Below are positions 52,417 through 60,427 of a stretch of DNA of 64,000 nt, piece after piece; within the stretch, counting starts at the first letter, position 1; each line of letters begins with the position of its first letter. The DNA comes from an uncultured Lachnospiraceae bacterium (lineage in GTDB: Bacteria; Bacillota; Clostridia; Lachnospirales; Lachnospiraceae). The position numbers were made by a program, and so were the translations under genes. Location: contig CAJUDS010000010.1 of assembly GCA_910585345.1 (NCBI GenBank), positions 39,796-103,795 on the forward strand, read 5' to 3'. Below the pieces are notes generated by a model. It made no database searches and had not been told where the DNA came from. It saw only the letters and a list, made by a program, of their open reading frames with translations.

Positions 52417-53070
52417 TCAGCCAAGGCTTTCCAGCCAGCCAATCACCTCTGCCAGCGAAGACAATTCAGCCGCCGCCATGCCGCGGAATTTTTCTCCCGG
52501 CATTTTCATATCCGGTATACAGACGACATCGATTCCCGCAGCATATGCCGCCTGTATTCCCGCTTCGCTGTCTTCCAGAACAAGACAGTTCTGCGGGGGC
52601 TCCTGCGCATACTCACACGCTTTGATAAAAATATCCGGTTCGGGTTTCCCCCGCTCCACTTCCACGCCAAACACCAGATGGTCAAAATATTGTTCCACCC
52701 CGTTCTGTCTCAAAAGATCTTCCGCGCGTTCCCGCGTGCTGGAGGAAGCCAGCAGAATCTTATAGTTTCTTTCCTGCAGATACGCCAACAGTTCTTCCGC
52801 TCCCGGCTTTAAAGCAACGCCTTTCTGCAGATACTCCTTTTCTTTCGTGAAAACAAACGATATCGCATCCTCAATCGAAAGATCGAGATGATGGAGCCCA
52901 ATAAATGTCTGCATATTGCTGCGCTCTGTTCTGCCGCTGTAATTATGAATATATTCCTCCATCGTAACATGCTGGTTATATTTTTCCGCTAAGTCACAAT
53001 ACAACTGGTAAGCAACGATTTCACTGTCAACCAGCAGTCCGTCCAGATCAAAAATGACCGTATTTTTCAT
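52417..53070 (-). CDS. HAD hydrolase, beta-phosphoglucomutase-like
   Basis: A 217-residue HAD protein: motif I FDLDGLLVDSE (the Asp-x-Asp pair), motif II LASSST, Lys in VERGKPEPDIF and motif IV VLEDSEAGIQAA. The E/D pattern is that of the phosphoglucomutase/phosphatase group acting on sugar phosphates. Start ATG at 53070 with AAAGGGG upstream. Beside a galactosidase operon, it may process a released hexose phosphate; this is inference. Confidence 0.88.
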   Translation of the reverse strand: MKNTVIFDLDGLLVDSEIVAYQLYCDLAEKYNQHVTMEEYIHNYSGRTERSNMQTFIGLHHLDLSIEDAISFVFTKEKEYLQKGVALKPGAEELLAYLQERNYKILLASSSTRERAEDLLRQNGVEQYFDHLVFGVEVERGKPEPDIFIKACEYAQEPPQNCLVLEDSEAGIQAAYAAGIDVVCIPDMKMPGEKFRGMAAAELSSLAEVIGWLESLG

Positions 53071-53153
53071 ATTGCATGCCCCTTTCTGTTCTGAAATTGT
53101 CATCGACACTATTATAGTGCGTTCCGCATGGGATACCTATTCCATTCCTGCCA

Positions 53154-54065
53154 TTATCTATCACGATCCTGCCATTTTTCCCGGTATTGTGTCGGCGTAC
53201 AATGTAAAGCTTCCCGAAAAACTTTTCCGAAATAACTGCTGTTCCCCAGACCGCAGGCGTGGCCAATCACCGTAACCGACTCTTCTCCCTGCGCCAGCAT
53301 CTGACAGGCTGCCTGCAGGCGGCAGCTCTTTATATATTCCGCAGGCGTCATATGCAGGCAGTTCTGGAATATCCGAAAACACTCCCGTTCACTTAGACAC
53401 ACCGCAGCCGCAAGTTCCCGAATGGAAATTTTTTCCTGGTAATGTTCATGAATATATACCAGCATTGATTTGATCCGGTCATTGCTTTTATTGTAATTCA
53501 CATGTTTCGACAGCGCCGGGCGGACCTCTTCTAAAAGCTGCAGCCATATTTCCGACAAGGCGGCGCGCAGTCTAATTTCATATCCGCATGCATCGTCGGA
53601 AAGCAGAAAGGATTCACGAATCATCCGCAATATCTTTTCGTGCCCGGTATTTCCCGGGAAAAGAGGAATCAGCTCGATCTGCGGCGCCGTTATGATCGGA
53701 TGGATATACCGCTGCTCTATCCTGCTCCCCTGCTCCCCTGCAAGCAGAGAAACATGAAAAATATGCAGAAGCTGGATATTTTTTCCTGTCCGGGTCCCTT
53801 CTCTCGTCATATGCAGGACATTTGCGTTAACCAGTCCGCCGGATCCCGCCGGAAACAGCGCTTCTCCGCCGGGCGTACGGTAGACAAGCGCGCCGCTTTC
53901 GATATAAAAAAGCTCTACGGCCCTATGCCAGTGCCATGGCACAAACCGTCCTGTATACTGACTGATTTCTACCCTGGAAGCAATATAAGGAAACTCTTTT
54001 GCAAAACCAGGGAGCAATTCTTCCTTGCTGCCGGGATGAAATGCAATATCCTGTATGTTCTTCAT
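53154..54065 (-). CDS. AraC-family regulator with cupin sensor domain
   Basis: A 303-residue regulator. The N-terminal cupin has WHWHRAVELFYIESGALVYR, and the C-terminal double HTH has SIRELAAAVCLSERECFRIF and GHACGLGNSSYFGKVFREAL. Family members sense sugars and control nearby catabolic genes. AAGGAAC precedes the ATG. The HAD gene follows in the same direction 84 nt later and is the likeliest target. Confidence 0.9.
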   Translation of the reverse strand: MKNIQDIAFHPGSKEELLPGFAKEFPYIASRVEISQYTGRFVPWHWHRAVELFYIESGALVYRTPGGEALFPAGSGGLVNANVLHMTREGTRTGKNIQLLHIFHVSLLAGEQGSRIEQRYIHPIITAPQIELIPLFPGNTGHEKILRMIRESFLLSDDACGYEIRLRAALSEIWLQLLEEVRPALSKHVNYNKSNDRIKSMLVYIHEHYQEKISIRELAAAVCLSERECFRIFQNCLHMTPAEYIKSCRLQAACQMLAQGEESVTVIGHACGLGNSSYFGKVFREALHCTPTQYREKWQDRDR

Positions 54066-54114
54066 ATTGTTCCTTTTCTTTCTTCATGCCTCCGTCTGCG
54101 CAGGAGGCTGCTCA

Positions 54115-54603
54115 TCAAAAATCAACCGTAAATATTACCTGATAGTCCTCTTTTAACGCATTTTCGTAAAATGAAAGAATCTCTGTGCTCCATCCTAATG
54201 TGTGGTCTAATCCATCTTCATCTTTATATGGGAAACTTTCATCATCAATCTTCCAGAAGTTATTTTTTATCAATTCCTCTAAACTGTTCTGTTGGAGATA
54301 CGCAACAATTGCTTTTACGTCGCTCCGGTTTTTTAAAGTAATTACATCGTCATCCTCATCCACTAAAAATTCTCCGCCGAATATAATATTCGTCGGAATT
54401 TTGTTTTCGTCATTCCATTTTCCGCCGCCCAGACAATACTGAATGCCTTCCCACGCTTTATCCAATTCACAGCCGCGGGGAGTGCCAAAAAGCCTCTCTT
54501 CCATTTCATTCAGCATGTAATCATATCGCTCTTCCTCAGGCAGAGAACGAAGTTTTTTTACCTCGCTCTCTTCCAACGCATAAAGCATACCTAATCTTGA
54601 CAT
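54115..54603 (-). CDS. DUF1877 (YfbM-like) protein
   Basis: A 162-residue acidic cytosolic protein. It begins MSRLGMLYALEESEVKKL; LDKAWEGIQYCLGG and LSFYENALKEDYQVIFTVDF at the C-terminus match the DUF1877 pattern. Relatives occur as solitary genes and in toxin-immunity clusters; function not established. AAAAGGAG precedes the ATG at 54603. Confidence 0.8.
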   Translation of the reverse strand: MSRLGMLYALEESEVKKLRSLPEEERYDYMLNEMEERLFGTPRGCELDKAWEGIQYCLGGGKWNDENKIPTNIIFGGEFLVDEDDDVITLKNRSDVKAIVAYLQQNSLEELIKNNFWKIDDESFPYKDEDGLDHTLGWSTEILSFYENALKEDYQVIFTVDF

Positions 54604-54794
54604 GTTTTTTCTCCTTTTCCTAACAACTTCCCGCAATCCGTCCGTGGCCTTCCGCTTTCTACCGGGCGTTACGAAACCGGATGACTGCATAACCGTAAAA
54701 ACAAAATGATATGACATAGTATAACACAAAACATGCCGGAATGGTAAACTGATTGGAATGCTCTGCAAAATCCTTTACCCGGCAGCCCTATTGA

Positions 54795-55064
54795 TTATTC
54801 TTTATCCGTAACGGGTTCGCACCGTTCGTTTACGGTCTCTTCCCCGGCGCCTCCACGGAGATATGAGGCTTCCATATCCTCGTCGCTCAAAGTAAAGTCC
54901 CAGATATTCAGAGCTTCCTCGTTGAAATATGCGGCGGCCGTATCAATCAGGCGATACCCTGCGGCAAAGGCATCGCTGACAGCCTGCTCACAGACCGCAG
55001 CTTCCGGCACCTGAAATACACCAAACCCTTCCATCGGCATTTTTACTCCATTGTTCAACGTCAC
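54795..55064 (-). pseudogene. Aldo/keto reductase with large internal deletion
   Basis: The first ~50 codons are an AKR N-terminus (NNGVKMPMEGFGVFQV and AGYRLIDTAAAYFNEEA, including the catalytic Asp and the Tyr region). They continue in frame to the typical last segment NIWDFTLSDEDMEA, so roughly 190 codons of the barrel, with Lys and His of the active site, are missing. The frame is intact, but no active enzyme can result. GTG start at 55064. Confidence 0.82.
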
Positions 55065-55151
55065 AAATTCCCTGTCTGTCCCTCCGTCATTTTTCTAAAC
55101 TTATTGAATGCAATCCATATGTTTCTGCCTTTCCCTGTTTTTTCGGAAACG

Positions 55152-55194
55152 CGATGCTGCCAGATTCCTGTGCGGACAGAGCATTCACACACCG
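55152..55194 (+). repeat. Short dispersed repeat, copy 2
   Basis: Matches 10822-10864, most strongly over ACAGAGCATTCACACACCG. Confidence 0.55.
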
Positions 55195-55289
55195 TGCAAA
55201 ATCTTAGCAACAGCAGATTTATAAGAATGTTGAGAAACGCTAAGCAGGGTAAATTTACAATAACCCATTCTGTATGATACAATAGGAAT

Positions 55290-55755
55290 GCGCTTCCCTA
55301 TTTCAAAATGATTGCAGAAGCCGGTTCATTGACAAAGGCTGCCAAAACACTGCATATTTCCCAGCCCGCTATGAGCGCCATGCTGAAAAAAACCAGGAGA
55401 AGAATTGAATGCGGAGCTGTTTGACAAGACTTCTAACCGAATCTATCTGAATCAGACCAATGAAACTGCCTTAGTCCATGTAAAGAATATCCTGCGGAAT
55501 GTGGAACAAATGTATGAAGGAGCAGATGCCGCAAAACTCCTGTCCGAGCGGGTATACGATCTTAGCATTACGCCGGAAAAAATTCAGTCACACGGCATAG
55601 AAAGCCAGCCGTTTTTGCCGGATCAGGTTTTTCTCTCCGTTCCGAGCGAAAGTACGCTGGTCTGCCTGCATACCGTTTCATTGGAAGATATACCAAAAAA
55701 TGAAAAAAACGCCAGACATATTCGCATAACGTTACCTCAAAAAATACTAATTTGA
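55290..55755 (+). pseudogene. LysR-family regulator, frameshifted and internally deleted
   Basis: From 55290 one frame gives the LysR HTH: FKMIAEAGSLTKAAKTLHIS followed by QPAMSAMLKK. At an A7 run (55386-55392) the sense shifts to another frame, which continues ELNAELFDKTSNRIYLN, again LysR-like. After ~50 residues the effector domain is abridged (PFLPDQVFLSVPSESTL, then ends). No proper start codon is in frame with the HTH. Taken together it is a decayed LysR gene. Confidence 0.8.
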
Positions 55756-55768
55756 AAGGAGCACCATC

Positions 55769-56143
55769 ATGGAACATGTAAATACGCCTTTTACGGAAAT
55801 CTGTATTTACCAAGTCAAACCACAAAAGGTAGAAGCATTTGAAGCGCTGATGCTTGAAGCTAAAAACTTACTGGAAAAGCAGGAGGGACTACTCTTGTTC
55901 CGCTTTATCAAAAGAGGATATCACATAAATATGGAGCAGATTAAGGAGGGGCTTCCCCCTCTTAAAATCACTCGCATTGTAAAAAGCGTCAAATATCTGC
56001 TATATTGGGAATTTGACACAAAAGAAAGTTATGGATTGGCGCAAAAAAATCTTTACAACAGCTATTGGAAGTCTATTGAAAAATGCTTAATCGTTCCACA
56101 TGACAAGTATTTGGGAGAACAGTTATTTTCCTATCATCAATAG
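55769..56143 (+). CDS. Antibiotic-biosynthesis-monooxygenase-like (dimeric alpha/beta barrel) protein
   Basis: A 124-residue protein with TEICIYQVKPQKVEAFEALM and FRFIKRGYHIN followed by a C-terminal helix-strand, resembling ABM-type ferredoxin-fold proteins, which often act on quinones or other small aromatic compounds. AAAGGAGC precedes the ATG. It stands between two broken genes and is itself intact. Function uncertain. Confidence 0.6.
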   Translation: MEHVNTPFTEICIYQVKPQKVEAFEALMLEAKNLLEKQEGLLLFRFIKRGYHINMEQIKEGLPPLKITRIVKSVKYLLYWEFDTKESYGLAQKNLYNSYWKSIEKCLIVPHDKYLGEQLFSYHQ

Positions 56144-56179
56144 TAAGACCGGATAGCAAAACAGAATATCCGCCTCTCC

Positions 56180-57058
56180 CTATATTCTCCGCCATAGCAG
56201 CATATTGTCCTGAAATTCAGACGCAAGTTTCCCCGTATCGTTCAGCCAGGAAAGGTAAGAGCGCACCGTGCTGCCAACCAGCACATACTGCTCAAAGTTC
56301 ATGGTAAGCCTATAGCCGTTGAACACCTCCTGCAAAATACGCTCAAAGCAGACCGGCTCCCCACAGATTGATAGTATCTTTTCCGCCACCTCATGCACTT
56401 TATCTCTGTTATAACAGACAAGGCCTCTGACATCCGCAGAGGCTTCCGCATGGGCGGGAACGAACATGACCGCCTCCATCTTCTCCACCTTAGCCAGCGT
56501 CTCCAGATAAGCGCCCACATCATAGAGAAAGGAAATCGCATATTTATCCAACGTTTCTCTGCTGCTCAGGCAGTCCGCAAGAAACACCACCCCGTCCGGC
56601 ATACGAAACCCCACCATCTCAAAGAAATGTCCCGGCAATGGTATCATTTCAATCTCCTTCGGGAACCCATCTTCCGAAAAATCCGTCACATCGCTTTCCT
56701 GTGCCATCAGGAACTTATGCCGCAAATCCCTGCATGGACAGCCGCCGTACAGAAAAGACGGCTCCAACACCGGGTATCTAATAAACGCAGCTTCTATGCC
56801 GCCGGAATATACTTTACATCCTGTCTGTCTCTGCAGGTATTTGTTACCGCCGATATGGTCTGCGTTGGAATGCGTATTTAAGATTGCCGCCAATCGCCAG
56901 CCGTTCTGATCCAATATCTGTCTGACCTTTCTCCCCGCCTCTTTGTCATTTCCACTGTCAACCAGATAGACATGATCCTTGTCCGCAGCATAGACGCCTA
57001 TCTTCGCCGGACAGTTTATATAATAACACTTCTCACTGACCTGCACCAATTCATACAT
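56180..57058 (-). CDS. MBL-fold metallohydrolase
   Basis: A 292-residue protein with the metallo-beta-lactamase metal motif THSNADH (His63, Asp67, His68), IPLPGHFFEMVGF, FLADCLSS and FVPAHAEA. AAGGAGG precedes the ATG. The C-terminal ~70 residues add a helical domain (NGYRLTMNFEQYVLVGSTVR) usual in this clostridial subgroup. Substrate unknown. Confidence 0.87.
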   Translation of the reverse strand: MYELVQVSEKCYYINCPAKIGVYAADKDHVYLVDSGNDKEAGRKVRQILDQNGWRLAAILNTHSNADHIGGNKYLQRQTGCKVYSGGIEAAFIRYPVLEPSFLYGGCPCRDLRHKFLMAQESDVTDFSEDGFPKEIEMIPLPGHFFEMVGFRMPDGVVFLADCLSSRETLDKYAISFLYDVGAYLETLAKVEKMEAVMFVPAHAEASADVRGLVCYNRDKVHEVAEKILSICGEPVCFERILQEVFNGYRLTMNFEQYVLVGSTVRSYLSWLNDTGKLASEFQDNMLLWRRI

Positions 57059-57073
57059 TTTCCGTTTCCTCCT

Positions 57074-57300
57074 TTATTTGTCCGAATAAAAAATCACGTT
57101 GTATCCTGTACATTCCTTCTCTGAATCATTATGACAAGCATGCGAAATATCCGCCCCCCCGATCCGCGGAGACTGCTTTCGCCGCAGGTAGACCGTTTTT
57201 CCACCGCTCAATACGGTAAGCGTTCCCTCCACCAGAAACACAGATTCCTCCACGTCTGCCGCATACAGCGGCGATTCATGTCATACCCCTGCGTCAAACT
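57074..57300 (-). pseudogene. Cupin-domain protein remnant
   Basis: The reverse strand reads ADVEESVFLVEGTLTVLSGG and ISHACHN then a C-terminal YNVIFYSDK and stop, clearly a small cupin, but in-frame stop codons precede it, there is no start, and the segment between the two beta-motifs (normally a GD...PP..H turn) looks scrambled. Decayed gene in the same cluster as other broken genes. Confidence 0.6.
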
Positions 57301-57387
57301 CAATGTAGAAGCAAACCGGGAAGATTGCAGTAAATGAAAATACACAAAATACAATCACGAAGACGCATACCCACATTTCCTCAAATG

Positions 57388-57435
57388 AAAACAGATAGAA
57401 ACAAGTTTCTTCATTTCTATCTGTTAATTTTTTTC
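57388..57435. terminator. Bidirectional hairpin terminator
   Basis: AACAGATAGAAA / TTTCTATCTGTT (57390-57401 with 57414-57425), with a T8 run on the plus side and TTTT on the minus side, just after the toxin remnant. Confidence 0.75.
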
Positions 57436-57442
57436 ATTTTGT

Positions 57443-57753
57443 TTAAATTGACTGCCAATACATTCTATCTTCTAACACCCGAATAACCATAACAATATTT
57501 TCCTCAACGACAAAGAAAATCAAATATGTACTATAGGTTTAAAATAAACCTCTAATCCCTCTACAGTGCCGCCTTTACTTTCATAACCGATCGGAAAAAC
57601 ATTCCATTCTTTGACGGCTTTTTTAAGTTTTCCAGAAAAATTTTCTGCACATTCTCGATATTTAAAAGTAGTAAGAATATATTTTTTAGTTTCCTTACTA
57701 TCTGCAAGGGCATCCTTTGACAAAAGGATCTTGTATTTGCTTGGTTTTTCCAT
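57443..57753 (-). pseudogene. RelE/ParE-type toxin, frameshifted
   Basis: It starts MEKPSKYKILLSKDAL and continues KETKKYILTTFKYRECAENF, a ParE/RelE fold. The first frame stops at 57520, but the adjacent frame supplies the missing C-terminus (STYLIFFVVEENIVMVIRVL, ending DRMYWQSI), as in complete family members. A single shift near 57530 therefore splits the gene. Confidence 0.78.
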
Positions 57754-57754
57754 A

Positions 57755-57920
57755 TTAAATGTTATCAATTTCCTCCCATGCTTCTTCGATTGTGTATACT
57801 TCTCCTTCATACTTTGAACACCTTTTGTAGTCCAGTATATAAAGCCTGAACAGCGTCCTGTTCAGAATAACTGTTACTTATGATAATGTTACTAGTAATT
57901 ATCTGTGCTTCTGGTGCCAT
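57755..57920 (-). pseudogene. Cognate antitoxin, frameshifted
   Basis: AAAGGAAG precedes the ATG at 57920. The first frame codes 37 residues (MAPEAQIITS..., SEQDAVQALYTGLQKVFKV) and stops at 57807. One base later, another frame reads YEGEVYTIEEAWEEIDNI and stops one nucleotide before the toxin ATG, exactly where an antitoxin should end. The pair looks like an antitoxin broken by a one-base shift. Confidence 0.65.
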
Positions 57921-57969
57921 AAATCTCACTTCCTTTTACTTGATGGGTTTATTATACAGGAAATAGAAT

Positions 57970-58423
57970 CTATAAAACAATACATAATATAACAGACATC
58001 ATATTATTGAATATTATTTTCAAAACTGGAATATTATCTTTTTTATTTTTGGAAAACAGGATTATTAAACTAACCAACCAGAATAAACTTCCACTTGAAA
58101 TAAATTTTATTATTTTTTCATTACTTGTATCCTGCCTTGTTGATAGTTCCGACAGACTTTTCCTGTATCGCGCTAATTTCTCCAATAATAGAATTGTATT
58201 CCTCTTGTAACGCTAGGTTGGTATCAATTTTATCAAGATCTAATTGCGTTATTCTCTCCAATATATCAATTCTCTTATTTATTCTACTAAACACAAGAAA
58301 ATTTGCATCGATATAGGGATACAAGACTACTAGTAAAACAATTATTGTTAAAATGGCAGCCCAAAATATCTTGGCTTTTTTCCCTGTTGCGATTTCTACA
58401 AGTTTCTTAATAAGCGAGTCCAC
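57970..58423 (-). pseudogene. Small membrane/coiled-coil protein, probably frameshifted
   Basis: GAGGA precedes a GTG at 58423 giving MDSLIKKLVEIATGKKAKIF, one membrane helix (ILTIIVLLVVLYPYI), then a coiled-coil region, stopping at 58121. The next frame overlaps and continues as QDTSNEKIIKFISSG with a second hydrophobic segment (LFWLVSLIILF) to 57970. A single gene with two membrane segments and a frameshift near 58125-58140 fits best, though two separate small genes cannot be excluded. No family recognised. Confidence 0.45.
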
Positions 58424-58482
58424 TATATTTATCCTCATTTTGCGTCTAGTATGATTATACTACAAATTATTTCAGGAAAACA

Positions 58483-58835
58483 CTATATCTTTTCCTTTCC
58501 TAAATATTCTTTCATCAAATTCATAGCCAATTCCATTTGTGGGCTTATCCATTTATTTTTGTGATAGATATAAAAAGAATGCTATTTTTTTTCATTAAGT
58601 TCCGTTTTAACTGGCATAAGAGAACCATTTTTCAATTCTTCCCCAATAGAATATGTGGGAACAACTGCAATTCCCAAATTATTCACAACACATCTTTTTA
58701 CCGCCTCTATACTCTGCACTTTCATAGGAGCATTAAGAACAATGTCTTTCTCTGCAAGATATTTATCCATATCCAACTGATAATAGCCGTCCGGCTCATT
58801 ACAAATCAAACTAAACGGCTTGCGTTATTTCGTTT
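58483..58835 (-). pseudogene. LysR effector-domain fragment
   Basis: It reads KPFSLICNEPDGYYQLDMDK, APMKVQSIEAVKRCVVNNLG and IAVVPTYSIGEELKNGS, the C-terminal half of a LysR substrate-binding domain, then an in-frame TAG, then YIYHKNKWISPQMELAMNLM to the natural stop at 58483. The 5' two thirds are missing, and the break coincides with the edge of the ~0.87-kb repeat beginning at 58842. Confidence 0.75.
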
Positions 58836-58841
58836 GTATTT

Positions 58842-59715
58842 CTGACAAATATATACATCTTGTTTTTAATATGGTTACTGTCAGACAGCAGTCCACAACT
58901 GTGTTATCATACTTATTCAAAAGGATAATTCTTATGCAGTGGCAGTATGTAAGATGCCAACAAAACATGACATAAAAACTTTTTTAGTTTACAGAATGCT
59001 TTTCCGGATAAATTTTTGAAAACGTTTTTGTAATTTACTCAACAAATTTTTGCGGTTTTCCAGCATCAACTTTTCTTTAAAGTTACTACAACTTTAAGTC
59101 AAAAAATATCTTACTGTCTTTCTGCTGTCGGTCAGTATACATCATTCACTCGTCCAGGCTTCCTGCGTACTATGCGAGACAGGTAATATCAGAACACAGC
59201 CTTTCCACGCTTCTGGTTATGTCTGTGGACGTACAGGTTGCAGGGTGTATTTCCGGTCGTTTTGCAGATCATCAGGTCATTATTACCCATGTTCAGATAT
59301 GATCTTGGAAATCAGAGTATTCATTATTTTAACTGTAAATCCTCTGTAACTGGTAAAAGTAGATTGTTCACCGTAACTTTCAAATCCGGTTCAGTTTTCA
59401 AAATCCATAAATCATTGTCCAGCCGGAAGTTCATTTTTATTTACTGCTGCCACCACGCTGCACAAGTTCTGTTCGTGTTCCGGGCTGCGGATATGGAATT
59501 TCTAACTGCCCTGACTTACTGTCTGTACGTTCTTCAGACTGAGTGTAGCTTTTGTGGTTACCTCATCCGCCACGCAGACAGCCTGATTCGCCATCCGGGC
59601 GAAAGCGGCTTTTCCCGGACATCCATGTCCGGGAACTGCTGGCTTTCTACAGGGCAGTAAGAAATTCCAACATCCTCCGCCAAGTCACACTCACAGAAGC
59701 CTTGTGCAGTGTTGG
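58842..59715 (-). repeat. Long direct repeat D (downstream of immunity gene 1)
   Basis: About 874 nt repeated at 62168-63039 with the same orientation. The left ~430 nt are diverged (point changes and small indels); the right ~440 nt, from about 59275, are practically identical. It contains a copy of the palindromic element and a short rightward reading frame (59238-59660) that is the same in both copies over ~134 codons, but this lacks a ribosome-binding site and is probably not coding. The 253 nt from 59716 to 59968 are AT-rich and show nothing further. Confidence 0.9.
59495..59668 (-). repeat. Palindromic structured element, copy D
   Basis: Arms GGAATTTCTAACTGCCCTG and CAGGGCAGTAAGAAATTCC (18 of 19 pairs), core 59572-59642 with an 11-bp perfect hairpin (TTCCCGGACAT / ATGTCCGGGAA) and TTCGCC / GGCGAA in place of CGCGCC / GGCGCG: both sides of the stem changed together. 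Confidence 0.88.
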
Positions 59716-59968
59716 TGGATGGAAATCAAAGTACCAGTTCTTATCCAAAATTTATTTATCTATACACTAGATTATACAATTACATAATCTCTGCACAACT
59801 AATTTTGAAAATAAAAGCTGATTACACAATTAACTTATGAAATCAGCTTTCATTATTATGTTGTTCTTGGCTATTTGAATATTTATCTTCCTCTATAACT
59901 TCTATTATCAAAACTATTACAACGTATCATTGTTAAAGTCATCTAAGAAAGCATTTTCAAATGTCGTG

Positions 59969-60409
59969 TTATTGAATCTCCCCATCTTTATAAATTAGAG
60001 TCCCGATATACTCCAGAGGATTTTTACAATACTGATTTGCTTTTGATTGTCTCATAACTTCTACCATATTTTCCTCATTCGGCAGATATACATTACCTGC
60101 AACAAGAAAACACGCTCCAATACGTTGCACATATTCTAAAATTTTCATAAAATTATGCTTTGTTAAAGTACGCAAATCCAATCTGCATTCTACTTCCTGT
60201 AGTACACCATTTTCATAAACAAATTCAATACACGTTTCATCTAGCTTTCCATATTGAATAATTTCATTTGACCAACTCTTTTCACGTTCAAGAAAATCAA
60301 TGTTATACTTCAGAGTAAATCCTCTCCAAGAAATTATTTCACTATAATTTAAATTATTAATATTCTCTCTTAAAGGAATAATTTTACATTCAAATTGCCA
60401 TATAGCCAT
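59969..60409 (-). CDS. Candidate immunity protein for RHS ParB-type tip
   Basis: A 146-residue AT-rich, soluble protein beginning MAIWQFECKIIPLRE with no recognised family. AAAGGAGGG precedes the ATG. It follows the RHS toxin stop by 18 nt in the same direction, the standard place for the cognate immunity gene of a polymorphic toxin. Function is inferred from position only. Confidence 0.65.
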   Translation of the reverse strand: MAIWQFECKIIPLRENINNLNYSEIISWRGFTLKYNIDFLEREKSWSNEIIQYGKLDETCIEFVYENGVLQEVECRLDLRTLTKHNFMKILEYVQRIGACFLVAGNVYLPNEENMVEVMRQSKANQYCKNPLEYIGTLIYKDGEIQ

Positions 60410-60427
60410 CTTACATCCCTCCTTTTC

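Noticed and set aside
59238..59660. Rightward 140-codon reading frame in repeat D, nearly identical to one at 62550-62984
   Set aside because: Identity follows from the DNA repeat; no ribosome-binding site, frame contains the palindrome, Cys/His/Phe-rich composition is not protein-like.
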